A stretch of 64,000 nucleotides of DNA from Rhynchospora pubera (GCA_028095005.1 CM051459.1:203151902-203215901), one strand, 5' to 3'; numbered from the stretch's first letter, positions 9,566 to 23,026 are shown. Notes: generated by a model not told the origin, from the sequence alone. Made by a program: numbers and translations.

Positions 9566-12500
9566 ATGGCTGGACCAACAACAACTCCATATGTAACTCT
9601 AAACTCAGGGCACAACATGCCGGTGCTCGGGCTAGGCACTTTCGCACTCTGTCAGCCTCCCGATCTTGTCTCGGTATTTGTTCAGGCGATTAAATTGGGC
9701 TATAGACATTTTGACACATCGCCTGTCTATGGCAGTGAGAGGCCTCTGGGGTTTGCCATAGCTGAGGCGATCCGGCGTGGCCTCATCCAGTCTCGAGACG
9801 AGGTGTTTATCACATCCAAGCTATGGTGCACCGATGCAGACCCAGAACTTGTCCTTCCAGCATTGCAAAATTCTCTTTCGTAAGTTCATATATATTATGT
9901 ATGTTTATTCATTTATAGTTGACTTTGTTGTAATTAGGTGAAATGTCAGGTCATCAATTATATATCTAAATTCCTAGCTCTGCGTTAATATATTTAAGAT
10001 AGACCGAGTACTCTTTAGTTTTAAGAGCTGTGTGTGCATGTTTCACGAGGTTTAGAGTACAAGCTTGCTTAACAATCAATCTGTACTTTTACATTAAGAT
10101 TTTAGTTCCTTAATGAATTTTGAACGATTTTCATTTTTGTTTTTTCATAGCGACTCTTGGGCTTTCAAAATTCTCATACTAGATGCTACATAGGAGTATA
10201 TATATGAGGCGGAAAGTCGGATATATACTACTATTAATTGTTGCAATTGTTATACCTAATAACAACTAATAAAAATCACACAAGTACAATTAGATCAATC
10301 TTTGTAGTTCACTTACAAGTTATAAGCAACATATATATAGAAAACAAGACTATGAGTTCTTAAAATTAACCTATTTTCTGGCCATGAAGGAACCTTGGGC
10401 TGGAGTACCTGGATCTCTACCTAGTGCATTGGCCATTAAGAGTCAATAGTGGTGAATACAAGGTTATGTATGGAAAGGAGGATCTCCTTCCAATAGACAT
10501 GAGAGGTGTATGGAAAGCAATGGAAGAATGCCACTCTCTAGGCCTTGTCAGGTCTATTGGTGTAAGTAACTTGTCGACCAAGAAGCTCTCTGATCTGCTG
10601 TCTTACTCTACCATCCCTCCAGCCGTGAACCAGGTACAGTATTTTATTTGGTTTTGGTGTTTAGCTAAAGGACTGCTATCATTAATTTTATTTTTCCAAC
10701 ATACCTCCATCCGAAGTGGTTAGTTACCGACTTTTTGTTCTCATATGTATTCCACTAATATTGAATATAGTACCACATGTTTAGTACGTCTAGTATGGTA
10801 TTGCCATTTTTTGTGTTTTACCAAGGATCAATTCTCTGTGCAACAAGTACAAGCCATCCAAATATATCATATTTTTTATTGAACGGGTTGCTGTCCCCCA
10901 TTTTTATCCCCCGTGACAGATAATTTAAGCACCAACACTTTCAATTCATTGATTCCTATGGCGTGCCTCTACTATTTTTCTTTTGTATGTTTTCCTTTTT
11001 GCAAATGGCTTCGTCACAGACAGGTAGAGGGCTTTTGGTGTCAAATTGTTGACTGAAATGTTGGGAGCAGCTTTCCAATGGAAACTTCTTAAAAAAATTA
11101 AAATTAAAATGTACAAAATAAACTCTGGCTCTGAAAGTGTTATTCCCTTTGCTCATGATTGGTTCAAAATATTCCGACCTTTTGAATATTCTTGCTATGA
11201 ACTGTGGACTAATATTTTAGATTCCCTACATGTTGGTTAGTCAAATACTCAAATGCCACCTTTCTTCCAAGCATTGATTCCCAACACCTCCGCGCGCGTT
11301 CCAATAAAAGAAAAACAATTAGGCCTTACTCTTTTCTTTGTTGTTAAAATTCTACATCCTGGGGGCTGGTGTAAAAGGTTTCATACTTTAGTCAACGGTT
11401 TCTTTAAACCAAAATAACAATACTAATATGTACTTTATGCATTCTCATAAAAGTATTATCACTTTGAATGAACATATATATAGGAAACTTGAATATAGAT
11501 ATGCAAGGTTTAAATGAAAAATTACAATGAAATGACCAAAAAGTGAGCTTTAGCTAGGTAAGGTATACTATGCCCATCTTGTTTTACACAAGAATTGACC
11601 CATTAGAGCAATACAACAAAAATAGTCAAAGAAGGTCCCTCCGACATAAAAGGCAAGTTTAAAACCTAAGGGAAAAAAAATCACCACAATTAGGAGTTTA
11701 GGACCACAATGAAGTGCACTAATTACATTCCCAAGGATGTGCTTTCAGCCGTCTTAGCTAACCTTTTCACATTGAAAAATATGTAAGTTTCTGTCTAAAA
11801 ATATTCCCTTAAGTGAACACGAATTCATTTGATATCAACATTGCTACCTTTTATTTTGTACGATTGCTTGATTGTATTTGACATATCGACATTAGAATTC
11901 TGATGGGTAACTTTCACAGTGATGTTATTTTTTTTTTTTAAAGATTCCATGAAAACCCTGTACAGGTGAAGTAATGTTAAAAAGAATTAAATATCATATT
12001 ACTTATTATTGATGTTTAGTAGTAAGGTGTACTAATTAGCCAAAATAAGATTTAATTATATCTATATATATTTATGTTGGTAAATTTTGTCAAACTAAAA
12101 GGGTTATTGAAACATAAAAATATTTTTGTGATTTCACTACTTATAAATCTACTTTTAACTTTGTTACATATCTTATATTGCCAACAGGTGGAAATGAGCG
12201 TGACGTGGAGCCAACCAAAATTGAGAGAACTTTGCAAGAAGCACGGGATTTATATAACAGCATGGGGCCCTTTAGGGACGTATGGTGAAATTTGGGGCTC
12301 TAATTTAATCATGGAGAACCCCACATTGGAGTACATTGCATCTATCAGGGGAAAAGCAGTTGCTCAGGTGCATCACCTCCTTCATTTTTAGTCCAAATTT
12401 ACTTCTTAATCACGAAACCTTTTTTTTTTTTTTAACATATTATGTCCACAATATAGCGTTTCACCCGCATTGTAAATTGCCAAACAGGTAGCACTAAGGT

Positions 12501-12712
12501 GGCTGTACGAGCAAAAGGTCACAATGATAGTGAAGAGCTTCAATAAAGAGAGAATGAAGGAGAACCTACAGATATTTGACTGGAAATTGACAAAAGAGGA
12601 GGCCAAATTAATTGCTAAGATTCCACAACAGCGCCGCTATCAAGGCAACGAATTTGTGTCCCCCAGCGGACCTTACAAGACGGTCGATGAATTATGGGAT
12701 GGCGAGATATGA
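9566..12712 (+). CDS. NADPH-dependent aldo-keto reductase, AKR4-like
   Basis: Coding exons are 9566-9879, 10390-10633, 12188-12367 and 12488-12712. All introns are GT-AG and the phases agree, giving 963 nt (320 aa), normal for the family. The product is a cytosolic (alpha/beta)8-barrel oxidoreductase that reduces carbonyls with NADPH. The catalytic tetrad is visible as Asp50, Tyr55, Lys85 (in FITSK) and His118 (in LVHWP), with the family signature GVSNLS and the cofactor-end motif IVKSFN. The C-terminus (GPYKTVDELWDGE) resembles plant methylecgonone reductase, codeinone reductase and galacturonate reductase relatives. I cannot choose the substrate from sequence. The start has a strong context (CCATTGCCATGG) and fits the family N-terminus. 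The gene looks intact and stands alone; intron 2 is long (1,554 bp). A stress or specialised-metabolism role is inference from relatives. Confidence 0.95.
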
Positions 12713-12824
12713 GCATATTATTAAATTTTCAATCGGCTTTAACTAAATTATTATATTGACTTTTTAATGAACATTTTGGCTATTACAAGTTTTGCGAAGT
12801 TGTTTTATCTTGCCTACTATCTCA

Positions 12825-12868
12825 GGGGTACATACAGTACCGCAACAGTACATGTGCCCCTGTTCTTA
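12825..12868 (+). other. Imperfect hairpin downstream of the reductase
   Basis: CAGGGG and CCCCTG bracket a stretch with repeated GTACAT/TACATG words about 115-155 bp after the stop codon. It may lie in the 3' UTR. Its function is unknown; it could be a short transposon remnant. Confidence 0.35.
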
Positions 12869-13155
12869 TTTCGTTTTTTTTTTCCCTTTTATATATGTAC
12901 CTGACGGTACGCTCGAAACTTTTATGTATCAATTTTAGTTATTGCTTTAAATTTAGTTCAAGGCATTTGCCAATTTTTCAAGATGATAAAATAATTTAGC
13001 AAATTATGGTGGGTGGGTGTGGGAATTGGTATCTGATGGTTTGACTTGCACCATTTTCAAAAATAAAAAAGAAAAAAGAAAAGGGAAACTGTGTTTTAAA
13101 ATACGGATGCATATAATAAGGTTTCATTAGATAATATTTTAAATTTTTAAAAATA

Positions 13156-13400
13156 GTTTATCAATTAATAAATTGAAAGATTATATTAGTTTTTCATCGT
13201 ATTATCTATTTTCGACTAAAGTTCTAACAAGAAATCCTAAAAAAGCGATATATATGGAGGGTTCTGTCAAATCTGACCTTATTTCAACATCAGAAGTTTA
13301 AATGATTGATTGAAACTGTTAAATGTGATATTTAGCATTTCTTGTTAGAAATAATACAATGAAAAACTAATATAATCTTTCAATTTATTAATTGATAAAC
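13156..13400. mobile_element. Foldback MITE with 50-bp arms
   Basis: Bases 13156-13205 and 13351-13400 are inverted copies with one mismatch that I could find. The similarity continues inward for about 20 more bases (TTCTAACAAGAAAT). The unpaired centre is about 100 bp. No coding capacity. I did not find a convincing target duplication, so the superfamily is open. Confidence 0.75.
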
Positions 13401-14821
13401 TCAATTTTATTTTTTTTCTTTAAATATACAGCTGCGCACGCTGTCCCTATGTTATACTTTCTATATCGCACCCACAGACCCAATCACCCAAGTATGCGTT
13501 GTGCACTTGTGCAGCGAATAGCGATCGCCAGCAAGCATGCATATTGAAGACCACATTGTAAGGACATACATACGCTTCTGTATTGAACGCCCGACACTTT
13601 AATTTTTGGAAACCTCTCATTCTAGAAAGATTGATCAATTTTGCCAAATAACGTAACCTTGCAAAATCGATGCTCCCCAAAAATATATCAGCAAGAATCG
13701 GAAACTGAATTTGGTGAATTTCAGACTTTATTTGGCTTATTTGTAAACCAGAAACACGAAACCTGATCTTTCTAATTCACCTCATCTCTCGGATGTAACC
13801 CTCTAATTTTGAGTTGTGAAGCACGTCTCAAGGTTAAAGGAAAATAAGGTAAAAAATAGAGCACTAAAACTAGCTACAATGAAACCTGCTTATACCTTTT
13901 TTTTATTTATGGCAGTCAGAAGGACAAGGCATAGATTAAAGCACTCAATTTTTTTCCCCACCTGGGCTCAATTCCATGAGAGAAACACATGGATGCTGGT
14001 GGAGCCGTGGAGATTGTCCAGGGTCGACTGAATTGCATTGTTGTAAAGAATTGAAGAGTTCAGCTAGTGGGAAGGAAAAGAGACATTTTGTTCTCCTTAA
14101 TTGACACAGAAACAAATATGGAGATTTATATCAGTGGATTGGCAGACCTTCATGTCTCTAAATACGGCAAGATTTATCAGAAATCTCTTTAGCTCCCTGC
14201 TGTATTCGAATCAGACTCTAAGGCACCTTGAGTGCATTTATTTGTTTCTGATGTGCATATCTATTCAGTGAAATCCTTCAATTTGATTAGAATTTGTGTT
14301 AATATGCTCTGTTAGGCAAGATTGGTTTGCTTAAATAATTGTGTGCTTAAGGTGTATTTGTAAACTTTATTTGGTATCAGTACATTGTTTTCCATGCTCG
14401 AAGTTTTTAGCGTTACTTGGATGGAAGCTTGTACTATAGGGTACACGTTTAATTATTAATCTTTCTCTGTAACCGCTACTGCTCTTGAGGGTGAACCAGA
14501 TAGACACAGGCCTGATAAGCTGAATGCAAGTAATATAGTCAACAAAATAACACTTTGACTACTACGTGGAATAATTTGGACAGGGATATCAAAACCACTT
14601 GTAGTGCTTGATATGCCAAATGAAAGATTTTACTGAACAACATAAGATTTAAAAATGAACAGCACACAACTACTTTGTTGTAATACATGCAAATTCAATT
14701 AATAACTTATTCGAGATAGAACAACCTAATAATGCTCTAGCGATTCAGTCGCCGCATCATTTTTAGTTAGTGCCCAGGTGAGTCTTCTAAAGGTATGCCG
14801 ATTGCTGTGAAGGTAGTACAT
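13401..14821. other. Intergenic stretch downstream of the NB-ARC relic
   Basis: I looked for leucine-rich repeat exons on the minus strand continuing the relic at 14846-16299 and found none I could support. A minus-strand frame at 13447-13680 has one weakly LRR-like segment (leucines spaced near its start), which is not enough to call. Confidence 0.4.
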
Positions 14822-14845
14822 TTATTTAGAAATGCAATTACTTAC

Positions 14846-16299
14846 CAAAATCTGTACTCCACAATTCTTCTCATCTTTGTTAAGAGGTGTACAATGATTA
14901 AGGCCAAGTACCATTAGTTCTCTAAAAGTTTTAACTTCATGACTCCGACAGTGTTCTACTGGTTCAGTCCACATTTCCAATCTGCTCACCTGTAAATTCT
15001 TGGGCAGGAGCAGACACATAGCCTCCATGACTGGCCAAATATCTTTACTCCTTGCTAGAGGGCTCAGAAAGTCACCTTGCAAGAAGTTGGACCAGAATGG
15101 AGCATTTAAATTATCTCTGAGAAGCTCGCCAAAGATCATTGCTCCCCAAAGTGATCCATTCATCTTCTTTGCCATCTCCTTTCCCATTTTTTCTAATTCA
15201 GGATAGTCTTCTGGATCAGCACCACCGAAAGCATGCTCCTTGAAAAACAGCATAAACTCATCTTCAGAAAAACCATCTAGCATGACTGGCATTACTGCAT
15301 CAGGGTTTACAATCTTCTTATAACTTCTATAGTCATCGATACTGCTTATAAAAATGACCTTGCTTCCAAGTTTTCCACATCGCAAGCAATCCCAAAGGGC
15401 ATTCCATACTGTACAATCCACATCCCAAACGTGGTCTAACACGAGCAAAAATCTCTCCGAGCTTAGGTTCTTCTTGAGCATTACTAGCAGTGTGTTTTCA
15501 TCATAATTAGTTGTGTAAGTATTGTTGCACTGCTTTAGAATTTCTTCCAAAATAATAGGAAAACCACGAATATTAGCATAACTGATAAGTGTTGAACCAA
15601 TGTAAATTTTCAAAGAAAAATGATTCTGAACTTTTGAATCATAGAAACACTGGAGGGCAAGGCTGGTCTTTCCAGCTCCTTCTGAACCAACTATTGGAAG
15701 AATGGTCACATTGCTTTTACCGGCCTTCCTCGCTTCAAACAAGAAATTCATAACCTGTTCTCTTTCTTTGTCCAGATTGAAAACTCTGTTGTGCTCCATA
15801 TACAAGTATGTCTTAATAGGTCTTTCAGGCAGGGCATTCACCATGAGTAAGAATGCACAAATATCAATACTTTTCAGCATTTTCAGTACATTATGGAGTT
15901 TCATGTGCTCCTCATCACCAAAAAACAACGTTCTGATGGTACGCTGCCGTTTAGCTGCATGATAGGTTGGAGAAGTAGCCAAATTCTTCGTGCCATAATG
16001 ATTGAATTCAGGAGTTTGAAGGTGAGATGGTAGTAGTTTCCAAGGTATGATGCATCTATTATTTGCGCCAACCATTCAAGCAACTTTTGGTCGATGATTC
16101 GTCGCCTCCTCGCTGCATTGATCGCACATTGTATTTTGATCAACTCTTGTTGTAGGCTATAGAGGGTCACATCGAGTCCCTCCTGCATGTCAAATGTGCT
16201 TGTGACTGAGGAAACAGTACCACTTACTATTGTTCCAGCTGCCGCCTCCACGACTCCAGAATAAAACATGCTTGCTGTGCCCCCCATACTGTGGTTCAC
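14846..16299 (-). pseudogene. NB-ARC (CC-NBS) disease-resistance gene relic
   Basis: The minus strand encodes an N-terminal Rx-type coiled-coil part (16299 to about 16030) and then, in another frame, an NB-ARC ATPase domain. Visible motifs are the P-loop GSEGAGKTSLA, kinase-2 FLLVLDHVWD and RNBS-B GSKVIFISS; the GLPL box is degraded to GSLWGA. The two parts are joined by similarity but separated by a 5-nt frame-breaking insertion at about 16025-16029. No leucine-rich repeats follow. The frame runs on to a stop at 14822, but GTAAGT at 14845 looks like a splice donor, so an intron may have started there. Intact relatives are intracellular immune receptors that switch between ADP and ATP states. 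With the frameshift, weak GLPL box and no LRR I regard this as non-functional or a truncated adapter at best. Confidence 0.85.
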
Positions 16300-17310
16300 T
16301 AACTTGTTATTATATACTTGCAGAAAACTATCTCTGCTCTGATAATATTTTTGTAACTTTAATTGAGCCTCAGTGTTCCATGATAGGAAATAATCGTTTA
16401 AATGGGTAAGGAAATTAAGATGACTTTTGACAGGTCATTTTTACGCACATAATTTGATGGGAAGTTTACCTAATTCTACTCCTAAGATCTTGATTTTAGT
16501 TTTAAGTTTTTATCCGATTTTGTCAAGAATGAGAATGAAATCACAGGGGCATGAAAATCGCTGGTTAGTCCGTACGAATACATGCCTAGCAAAAGTACCA
16601 GACCAGTACCTAATTGTGACAGCAAGTGTAACTGGATCCCAAATCATTCTCATTCTTAGAGTAGTAAAATCACAAACTTATTTGAGAAATTAGTAATATG
16701 GACGAGAGAAAAGAGGTACTGATTACCTTGATTGTGTATGCAGGGAGCCAGGGACATCAGGCGATCCTGGGTCGCTGTTTGTGTACGAAAAGAGAAAAAG
16801 GAAGCAGGGTAGGAAAGTGTGGACTGTGGAAATATCAATTTTAGTTTATATATTAGTTATTAGGAGGAAAATGGGTGGAGATTTCCGGTAGCATAATTCC
16901 AGACTTATATTTTAGTTTATTTATTTTAAGAGTTTGGCTTACATCAGCTGTCAGATCAGATTTCTCCGTTGACAAAGTCTTACTCTTCAATTTTTTTAGG
17001 CAAAATTGGATACAACCCCCTTGTAAACTTCAGCAATTGAATATAACATCCTGTAAACATTGAAATTAGAAATAACCCCTTACAATTTTTATAGTTTAGG
17101 AAATAACACCTTTTAATTAAATTTAATCTTTTTAATTAAAAAATCGATTTTCTACGATAAAGGACAGATATAAGTGAAATAACCTTCTTCTACCAGATCT
17201 TTCGTTTCCCTCCTCACTCTGCCATGAATAGAAAAAACACAAATCCTTTTATCAAGGTTAAATTTGAAGTGAGTCACGAGAAATTGCCAATAACAATTAA
17301 ATACATGCAT
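16300..17310. other. Upstream flank of the NB-ARC relic, no gene seen
   Basis: No supported gene. Around 17000-17120 there is a loose array of similar phrases (ATAACCCCTTGTAAAC-like) spaced about 30 bases apart, possibly the edge of an old repeat. Confidence 0.4.
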
Positions 17311-17312
17311 GA

Positions 17313-17500
17313 TCCGGTGTGTTTGGCACCATCCACCAACTAGCAGTTCATGAACAATGCTAGTTCGCGAGATCCAAACAACCCACGAACAACCGTAGTT
17401 CGTGAACTTCTCCCTTGTTCTTAATCCTCCGATTTTCACAATTCGTGGGCCTGTTCATGAGCCTCTGTCCATCCCCTGTTCTTGAGGGAACCAAACACAC
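17313..17500. mobile_element. Possible Tourist-like MITE
   Basis: The ends read GGTGTGTTTGGCACC and GGAACCAAACACAC as imperfect inverted repeats around an interior rich in GTTCGTGAAC/GTTCATGAAC inverted words. I could not find a matching target duplication. Similar GTGTGTTTGG ends occur on the elements at 23192 and 23573. Confidence 0.5.
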
Positions 17501-18309
17501 ATAGCTATCCCATTGTCATAGGTAAGAATCGGTGTTTTATGAGGCAATCGTATTCGTATCCAACAATGTTTATATAGACACGCAAAACTTAATAACACAA
17601 ACGCATTAATACACCAACAAATTAGCATTTGACACATTAAGTTGTTTCAAATAAGCATTTGACAGGTCAAGTGGAATACTGGTTGCATGAGACTACCAAA
17701 ACTATTTCAGTTAAATATTTAAATATGACATGGGAAAAAGAGATATCTTCAAAATCTTTAATTAAATTCAACGAATTTATGAAATTAATCTCAAAGAGAT
17801 CGTACCAAAAATTGTTTGTCTTACATAATTACTATGTTTTATTTTCAATATAATTGTACAAAAATTCACTAGGAAACTTCATAGGACCGTGCTAATCCAA
17901 TAGGAACTGAGTTTTTTTTTTTAAAAAAAAAATTGATTAGAAATTCGTAACAATTATACGCATTGGTACAAAGCAGTTTTAAATCGGAACTAAAACTCGT
18001 CAAGTGATCTTTTTCATATAAAATTAAATATTTATTTCCCTCTTTTCCCCTGAGCATGTTCAGTTATTAACGGTCCACATTCCCTTCTTTTTCCTTTCTC
18101 TCAAGCGACTGAAATTTGACCTGTACAAGCTCTCTACAAAAAGTTGAGCTAGAAAAGCTTGATTTTTGTTCTTTTATTTCGACACACTGCAAGCAAGGTA
18201 ACCATAACTCCATATAACATAAGAATCCCACTTGAGAAAGGAGAACAAGATGTTCACCACAGTATTTTCCAGTTAAGAAGTTAGGAAGGTACTTTATCAT
18301 AAAAGATTG
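17501..18309. other. AT-rich intergenic stretch
   Basis: Lies between the MITE-like sequence and the last exon of the eleven-exon gene on the minus strand. The part near 18300 is probably that gene's 3' UTR. No other feature is supported. Confidence 0.4.
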
Positions 18310-21300
18310 CTACATCTCATGCCTCCAGAAGTTAGTTCGGGTAAGCCGGATCTGTTTTTCATGTAAAATGAAAAGTTAATTTATTATCAATTAAAGGCAA
18401 TAAAATGTGATCCTCACATCAGCATACCACACCAGTGAATTTGTTTAGGCCCCACATTGCAGCTACAAGCCAAGTTCCAGCAGGTATTGGTTACATGTAA
18501 CCTCTTATCATGTTTGAATGGTTTTAGTTGGTGTTTCATATATTCTCAATATTTGATTTCCACTGAAAAGTCCATAAAAGAGTTTGAATAGTTGGCATAG
18601 GGTATATAACATGCTACTTATTGGTCAGTGCAAATAAATAGCTGACCTGGGCAAAAGCATAAATTGCTCTGACAATACGGGCATAATCCGTTCCTAGCAT
18701 TTGAATCACTACATCAGCCAACAATGTACCCCACATTCTGCATTAAAGAGAATTAAATTATTATGTACACAAATCAATTCATTTATACACAAGTACATAA
18801 ATCATCCCGGTCATTGTATTGTTTTTAATTTCCTTGTGATGCTGAACACTAATATTCACTATATATCCTCAAATGGCAGAAATTAAGTTAAACAGACTTT
18901 AACAATATGTAAATTAGAAGAGGGCCAACAGTGGGTACTCGAATTCTATCTATGCTCCATTACATTGCATTAAAAAAAGGGGCGAGGTTTAGAATGTTTC
19001 TAACCTAGCTGCATAACTTTAAAGCAGAGTTAGGGTACACCTCGTCTGCCACTTCAAGCATTTAATTTTTGCAACCTTAATGGATCAATAAGATTTCTAA
19101 GAACATCCTTCTTCTATCTTAACACTACTACCATGTAAGGTTTATTTGCCTGCAATATTTATTCACTTCTTCTCTCTACCTCCTAGTATTAATATAATTT
19201 GAAACGAGATTCCAGCTCATAAATTCCTCCCCTTTTCTTCCTTCCCTGCCTTTCCCTGCTTTACTAAACTAGATTCCGGGGAATATTGTCCTCATTCTCT
19301 CAGGAGAACATATGATATCTGTTATACTTGCACCACTGACACATAATAATATTATAATGTTATTTGAGAAAGAGGCAACATACAATGGACCAATGAGCAT
19401 CATAAGATTTCTAAGTCCAAGATAACGTGTAGCTGCATGAGCCAAGCCCTGCGTGCATATTAAAATTCCAAAGTAAGGAATTCAGCACACAAATACTGCA
19501 AAATTTGAGATTAATATAAATAAGGTAATGAAAGAAGCGTGTAACCTGTCTGGCTGCAAGGTAACCTGCTCTAGCCTCTAGATTTATAGCAGCCAGCTGT
19601 CCACCCTGCAACGAGTGAACAAGTCAAGTTAGCAACCAAGAGTACAGCCTCAGATTTGGGTAGCATCAGACTGGTAAGGCATTACTTAAAGAACTCAAAT
19701 TTTTTAAAAACAAAATTAAATAGATAAATTATCTTCTATAGTTTTTTCATGTTGTGTAAAATGTTGAAGAGAAAAGAAAAATGACAAATGTCAAACCATA
19801 AATGTGCATTAGTGAGTTATTAGTTATTACAAACAAAGGATTGATTTATTTTGGTGTTATAAGTGGTTCCACAATTTGACACAATCAAGATATCATTTGA
19901 GTAACATTGATTTAACATTATTTTAAAGCTTTCACATTATAAATATATAATATAAAAGTTTTACCCTCTTATTGTTACAAAAGAAATAAATTTGCCAACT
20001 GAAAATAGGTCCTTGACATGAACATAGGCCATTAATTCAAAGACTTGTCTAGGTTGGGTTGGGCCAACAACTGTCTGCGGTTAACCAAAAAGCTGACCCA
20101 CATATGACATAACAAACTAGCATGACCGAAACCAGATAATCCATGCCAAGTTTCCCCAGAGTCCCAGACCGACATATCACCACAGGCCACAGCCACTGGT
20201 CAGCGCAACACCCAAAGAGATCCAGCACAATCAAATTTGTAATAAGCCCAAAACCAAAAGAAATTACAATGTACCCGTTTGATGAGTTCTTTCTTCATTT
20301 CATAATTGGCTGCCTCTACAAGCAACTTTCCTGACAATCTCTTGGCTAACTATCAAGAAGTTGACAAAGATTACAAAGATTTCATTTCCAAAAAAAGTTA
20401 ATAAGGTTTAACATAATGCCATTTTTGTTGTACCATTCCACTAATCTTCTCCACAGTTAATGCACCACTTCCCTGTAAAATAATTTAGGAAAACTAATCA
20501 AGATCCAAATTAACTGAACGGAAAAAAAAAGTAAGCGCACCAGTTAAGCGACCTCAATTTATTGTCCGGGCCAGAATTAACACCCCCAGAATATTCAATT
20601 TATGGTATTGAACATGTTAGCAATCCCCCGTAGTTCATCTAAAATTTGATATTTTGAACCGTAACTGAACAAATGTAGAATTTAAATATTGCAATGTGAT
20701 ACTTCATGAAAATTGGCAGTGTATGGTTTTGTATTATAAATATCTTATTATTAATATTCTGACATATTTCTTTCTAAAATTCAAGTTCAGGTCTTGGTGA
20801 CTGCAAAACGATATATATACACTACCATCAAAAATAATTTCTTCAAGCCTTCAGCGCCAACCTTCAGTGCAGCATTCCTAAGAACCTTCCATTTGCTAAT
20901 TCCAGCTTCAAGACTTGAACTATTACTCTCCTCACTACATAATACAAAGAAGAATTGATACTATACGCTTCTTGCACTGTCATACACTATGAAGGCTAAA
21001 TTGATACTAAAATATGTTTTTTCAGGTAGGATCCTCTGGTCCTACCACCACCTCTATATATAAATGCTCTTTCCTTTTAATTATATTTGTTGGTGAAACC
21101 TTCACAAAGAAAATACTAACTTTGGCCAATCTAAGACTCAAATGGAAGTCATCTATAAAACTGATATTTCCTGGTTAAAATGTGCCTTCAATAAGGCTTT
21201 TCTGTACAATTTGAAAGGTAATTCTTCCATTGAGTTTTCAACTAGAATGAATTTATATACCATGCAGTCAGGAATTTAGGATAGCTAATATTAAGGCATA

Positions 21301-23026
21301 ACAGCAGAAATCAGAGCTCTTTATTCATACAGACCTTGAATATTCACTGAGCAAGTGTACAAAAATCTCTAATTCAAGATCCTCAGTTGCCAATTTACCA
21401 GAACAACACACACCTAGCCTTTTCCTTACACCAAGTAGCACACTCCGGTATGACGGCCTCCGACCTCTTTTAGGAATGAAAAAAGCTGTAATTTTTTTCT
21501 TTATGGTTTATTCAGGCTTAAATTGCTGAAATAATTATAAGCTTAGCATGGTTATGGTACTATCGTCCATACCAGTTACTAATGGCCTCTGGTAGGATCA
21601 GGTTCACCTTCAACCCAATTTTCCTAGGTTGTGTTGGTACAGGCACTTGAAATCATTTTTAGTGCAACTGAATCCAAGAATAACCTAACTTTTTTATTAA
21701 TTTGGGCAAAGTAAAAGTATTGTGTTAGGATTGAATCATGAGGATGAATAAAATTATATAAATCTGTTAAAAAATCATACAATTTTAGTGTACAACAAAC
21801 ACACCTAGAGTCGCATAGGTAAGAGAAATAATTTTATACATTCAGTAGGTCAGGTTGAGTAAGGTCATGTAGATCCTAATGACCTATGTGTGACCCCAAG
21901 CAAACCAAACCAGGAGGGTTCTGGATTAAGTCATGAATCCCTCAGCTCAGGTACAATCTTTGACATCTCATGAATTTTAAAATCAAAAGAGAGACCTTAT
22001 TACTGAACGAGCATCAGCGGCAAGAAACAAAAATCTGGACTCAAGGTGAGATATGAACATTTCCCTCTCCTCCATATCATCCAAATCCACTGGATAGTAA
22101 GAATCCGGCTTTTTACTAATTGATTTTAACAAGGGACTGAAGTAGCTGTACAACCAAATTTTAAAAAATTATCTCAATTAAATAAGGAAGCTCATACATT
22201 GTTGATTTTTTTGCACTGTAGTCAAAATAAGGGTTAACCGGTACTGAATATCAGAGCTAGTGATACTAGGGAGGGAAAGTTTTGTGCATAGTGGTACAAC
22301 TTACCGGTATGCTATTACTCAGTTAGCTTAAATAAACATAACAAGATAGGATTCTGTGAATGTGATAACCTTTGTTTCCTATAATGAAACAGTAACCATT
22401 ATGGTTATTTTTTCAAAAACATAAAAATTAAAATTAAGGAGGCTCATGGAAAATGTGATGCTAAATTGTATTGTTGAATTAAGATCAAGCAAGCATCACA
22501 GTAGTAATCAGGAAGTAAATTAAGATCAAGTAAGCATCATTACAGTAGACTAATAATAATGTCAATTGCGCAAGTTGGGTTATAGAATACCTAGTCCCAA
22601 AGAGAATGCTCTCAATTTCTAGCAACTCCCTGTGAGACGCCAACTCAAGCACCAGTCTCAATTCCGGATCCGACATTTGTACTGATACAGAAAAAATAAT
22701 AAACAGCATTGACTTTTGAAGAAAGAATCTCCTGCATTACTAATTGATAAAACCCACAATCGTTTACCTTCTCTCGAACCAGTCGAAATTACCGCCTGTG
22801 GCGGCAGTAACACAATTCTACCATAGTAGTCTTTCCTTGTAAAAGAGAACTTGTTGTCCAGATAGCTCTGGGGATTGTGATGGAGGGGTGAGGAGGTGGA
22901 GTTAGAGCGATGAAAGGAAGGAAAGGGACAGCGGGGGATGAGACGAGGATTGACGGCGGCGGTGAGCACCATTGCTGAGTTTACCGGAGGTAATCCCACC
23001 GCCAAGGGTGGTTGAATGGAGATCAA
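18310..23026 (-). CDS. Conserved plastid-targeted protein of unknown function
   Basis: Eleven coding exons were placed on the minus strand: 23026-22768, 22681-22591, 22145-21996, 21467-21335, 20934-20826, 20472-20434, 20349-20275, 19605-19546, 19448-19384, 18737-18647 and 18351-18310. All introns are GT-AG and the phases agree except in exon 4, where a run of five A near 21419-21424 puts one extra base in the frame. Ignoring that base the product is about 370 aa. The N-terminus is Ser/Pro-rich and basic, as in chloroplast transit peptides. The body starts SDPELRLVLELA and contains SRFLFLAADARS, KRLSGKLLVEAANYE and a hydrophobic LRNLMMLIGPL segment, then WGTLLADVVIQMLGTDYAR. I recognise this as a conserved plant family but not its function; similarity to bacterial YaaW (UPF0174) is a guess. 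The start could also be the Met 18 codons downstream (22972). Confidence 0.82.
21419..21424 (-). other. Single-base frameshift in exon 4
   Basis: On the minus strand the run of A after GTAAGG has five bases. With four, the frame joins the well-conserved text before it (RRPSYRSVLLGV) to that after it (CCSGKLATEDLELEIFVHLL). With five it reaches a TAA soon after. No alternative splice acceptor repairs this, because the downstream frame has its own stop just upstream of the run. Confidence 0.75.

Noticed and set aside
13447..13680. Possible LRR exon of the NB-ARC relic on the minus strand
   Set aside because: Only one weak leucine-spaced segment, no splice acceptor that links it in frame, and a MITE nearby.
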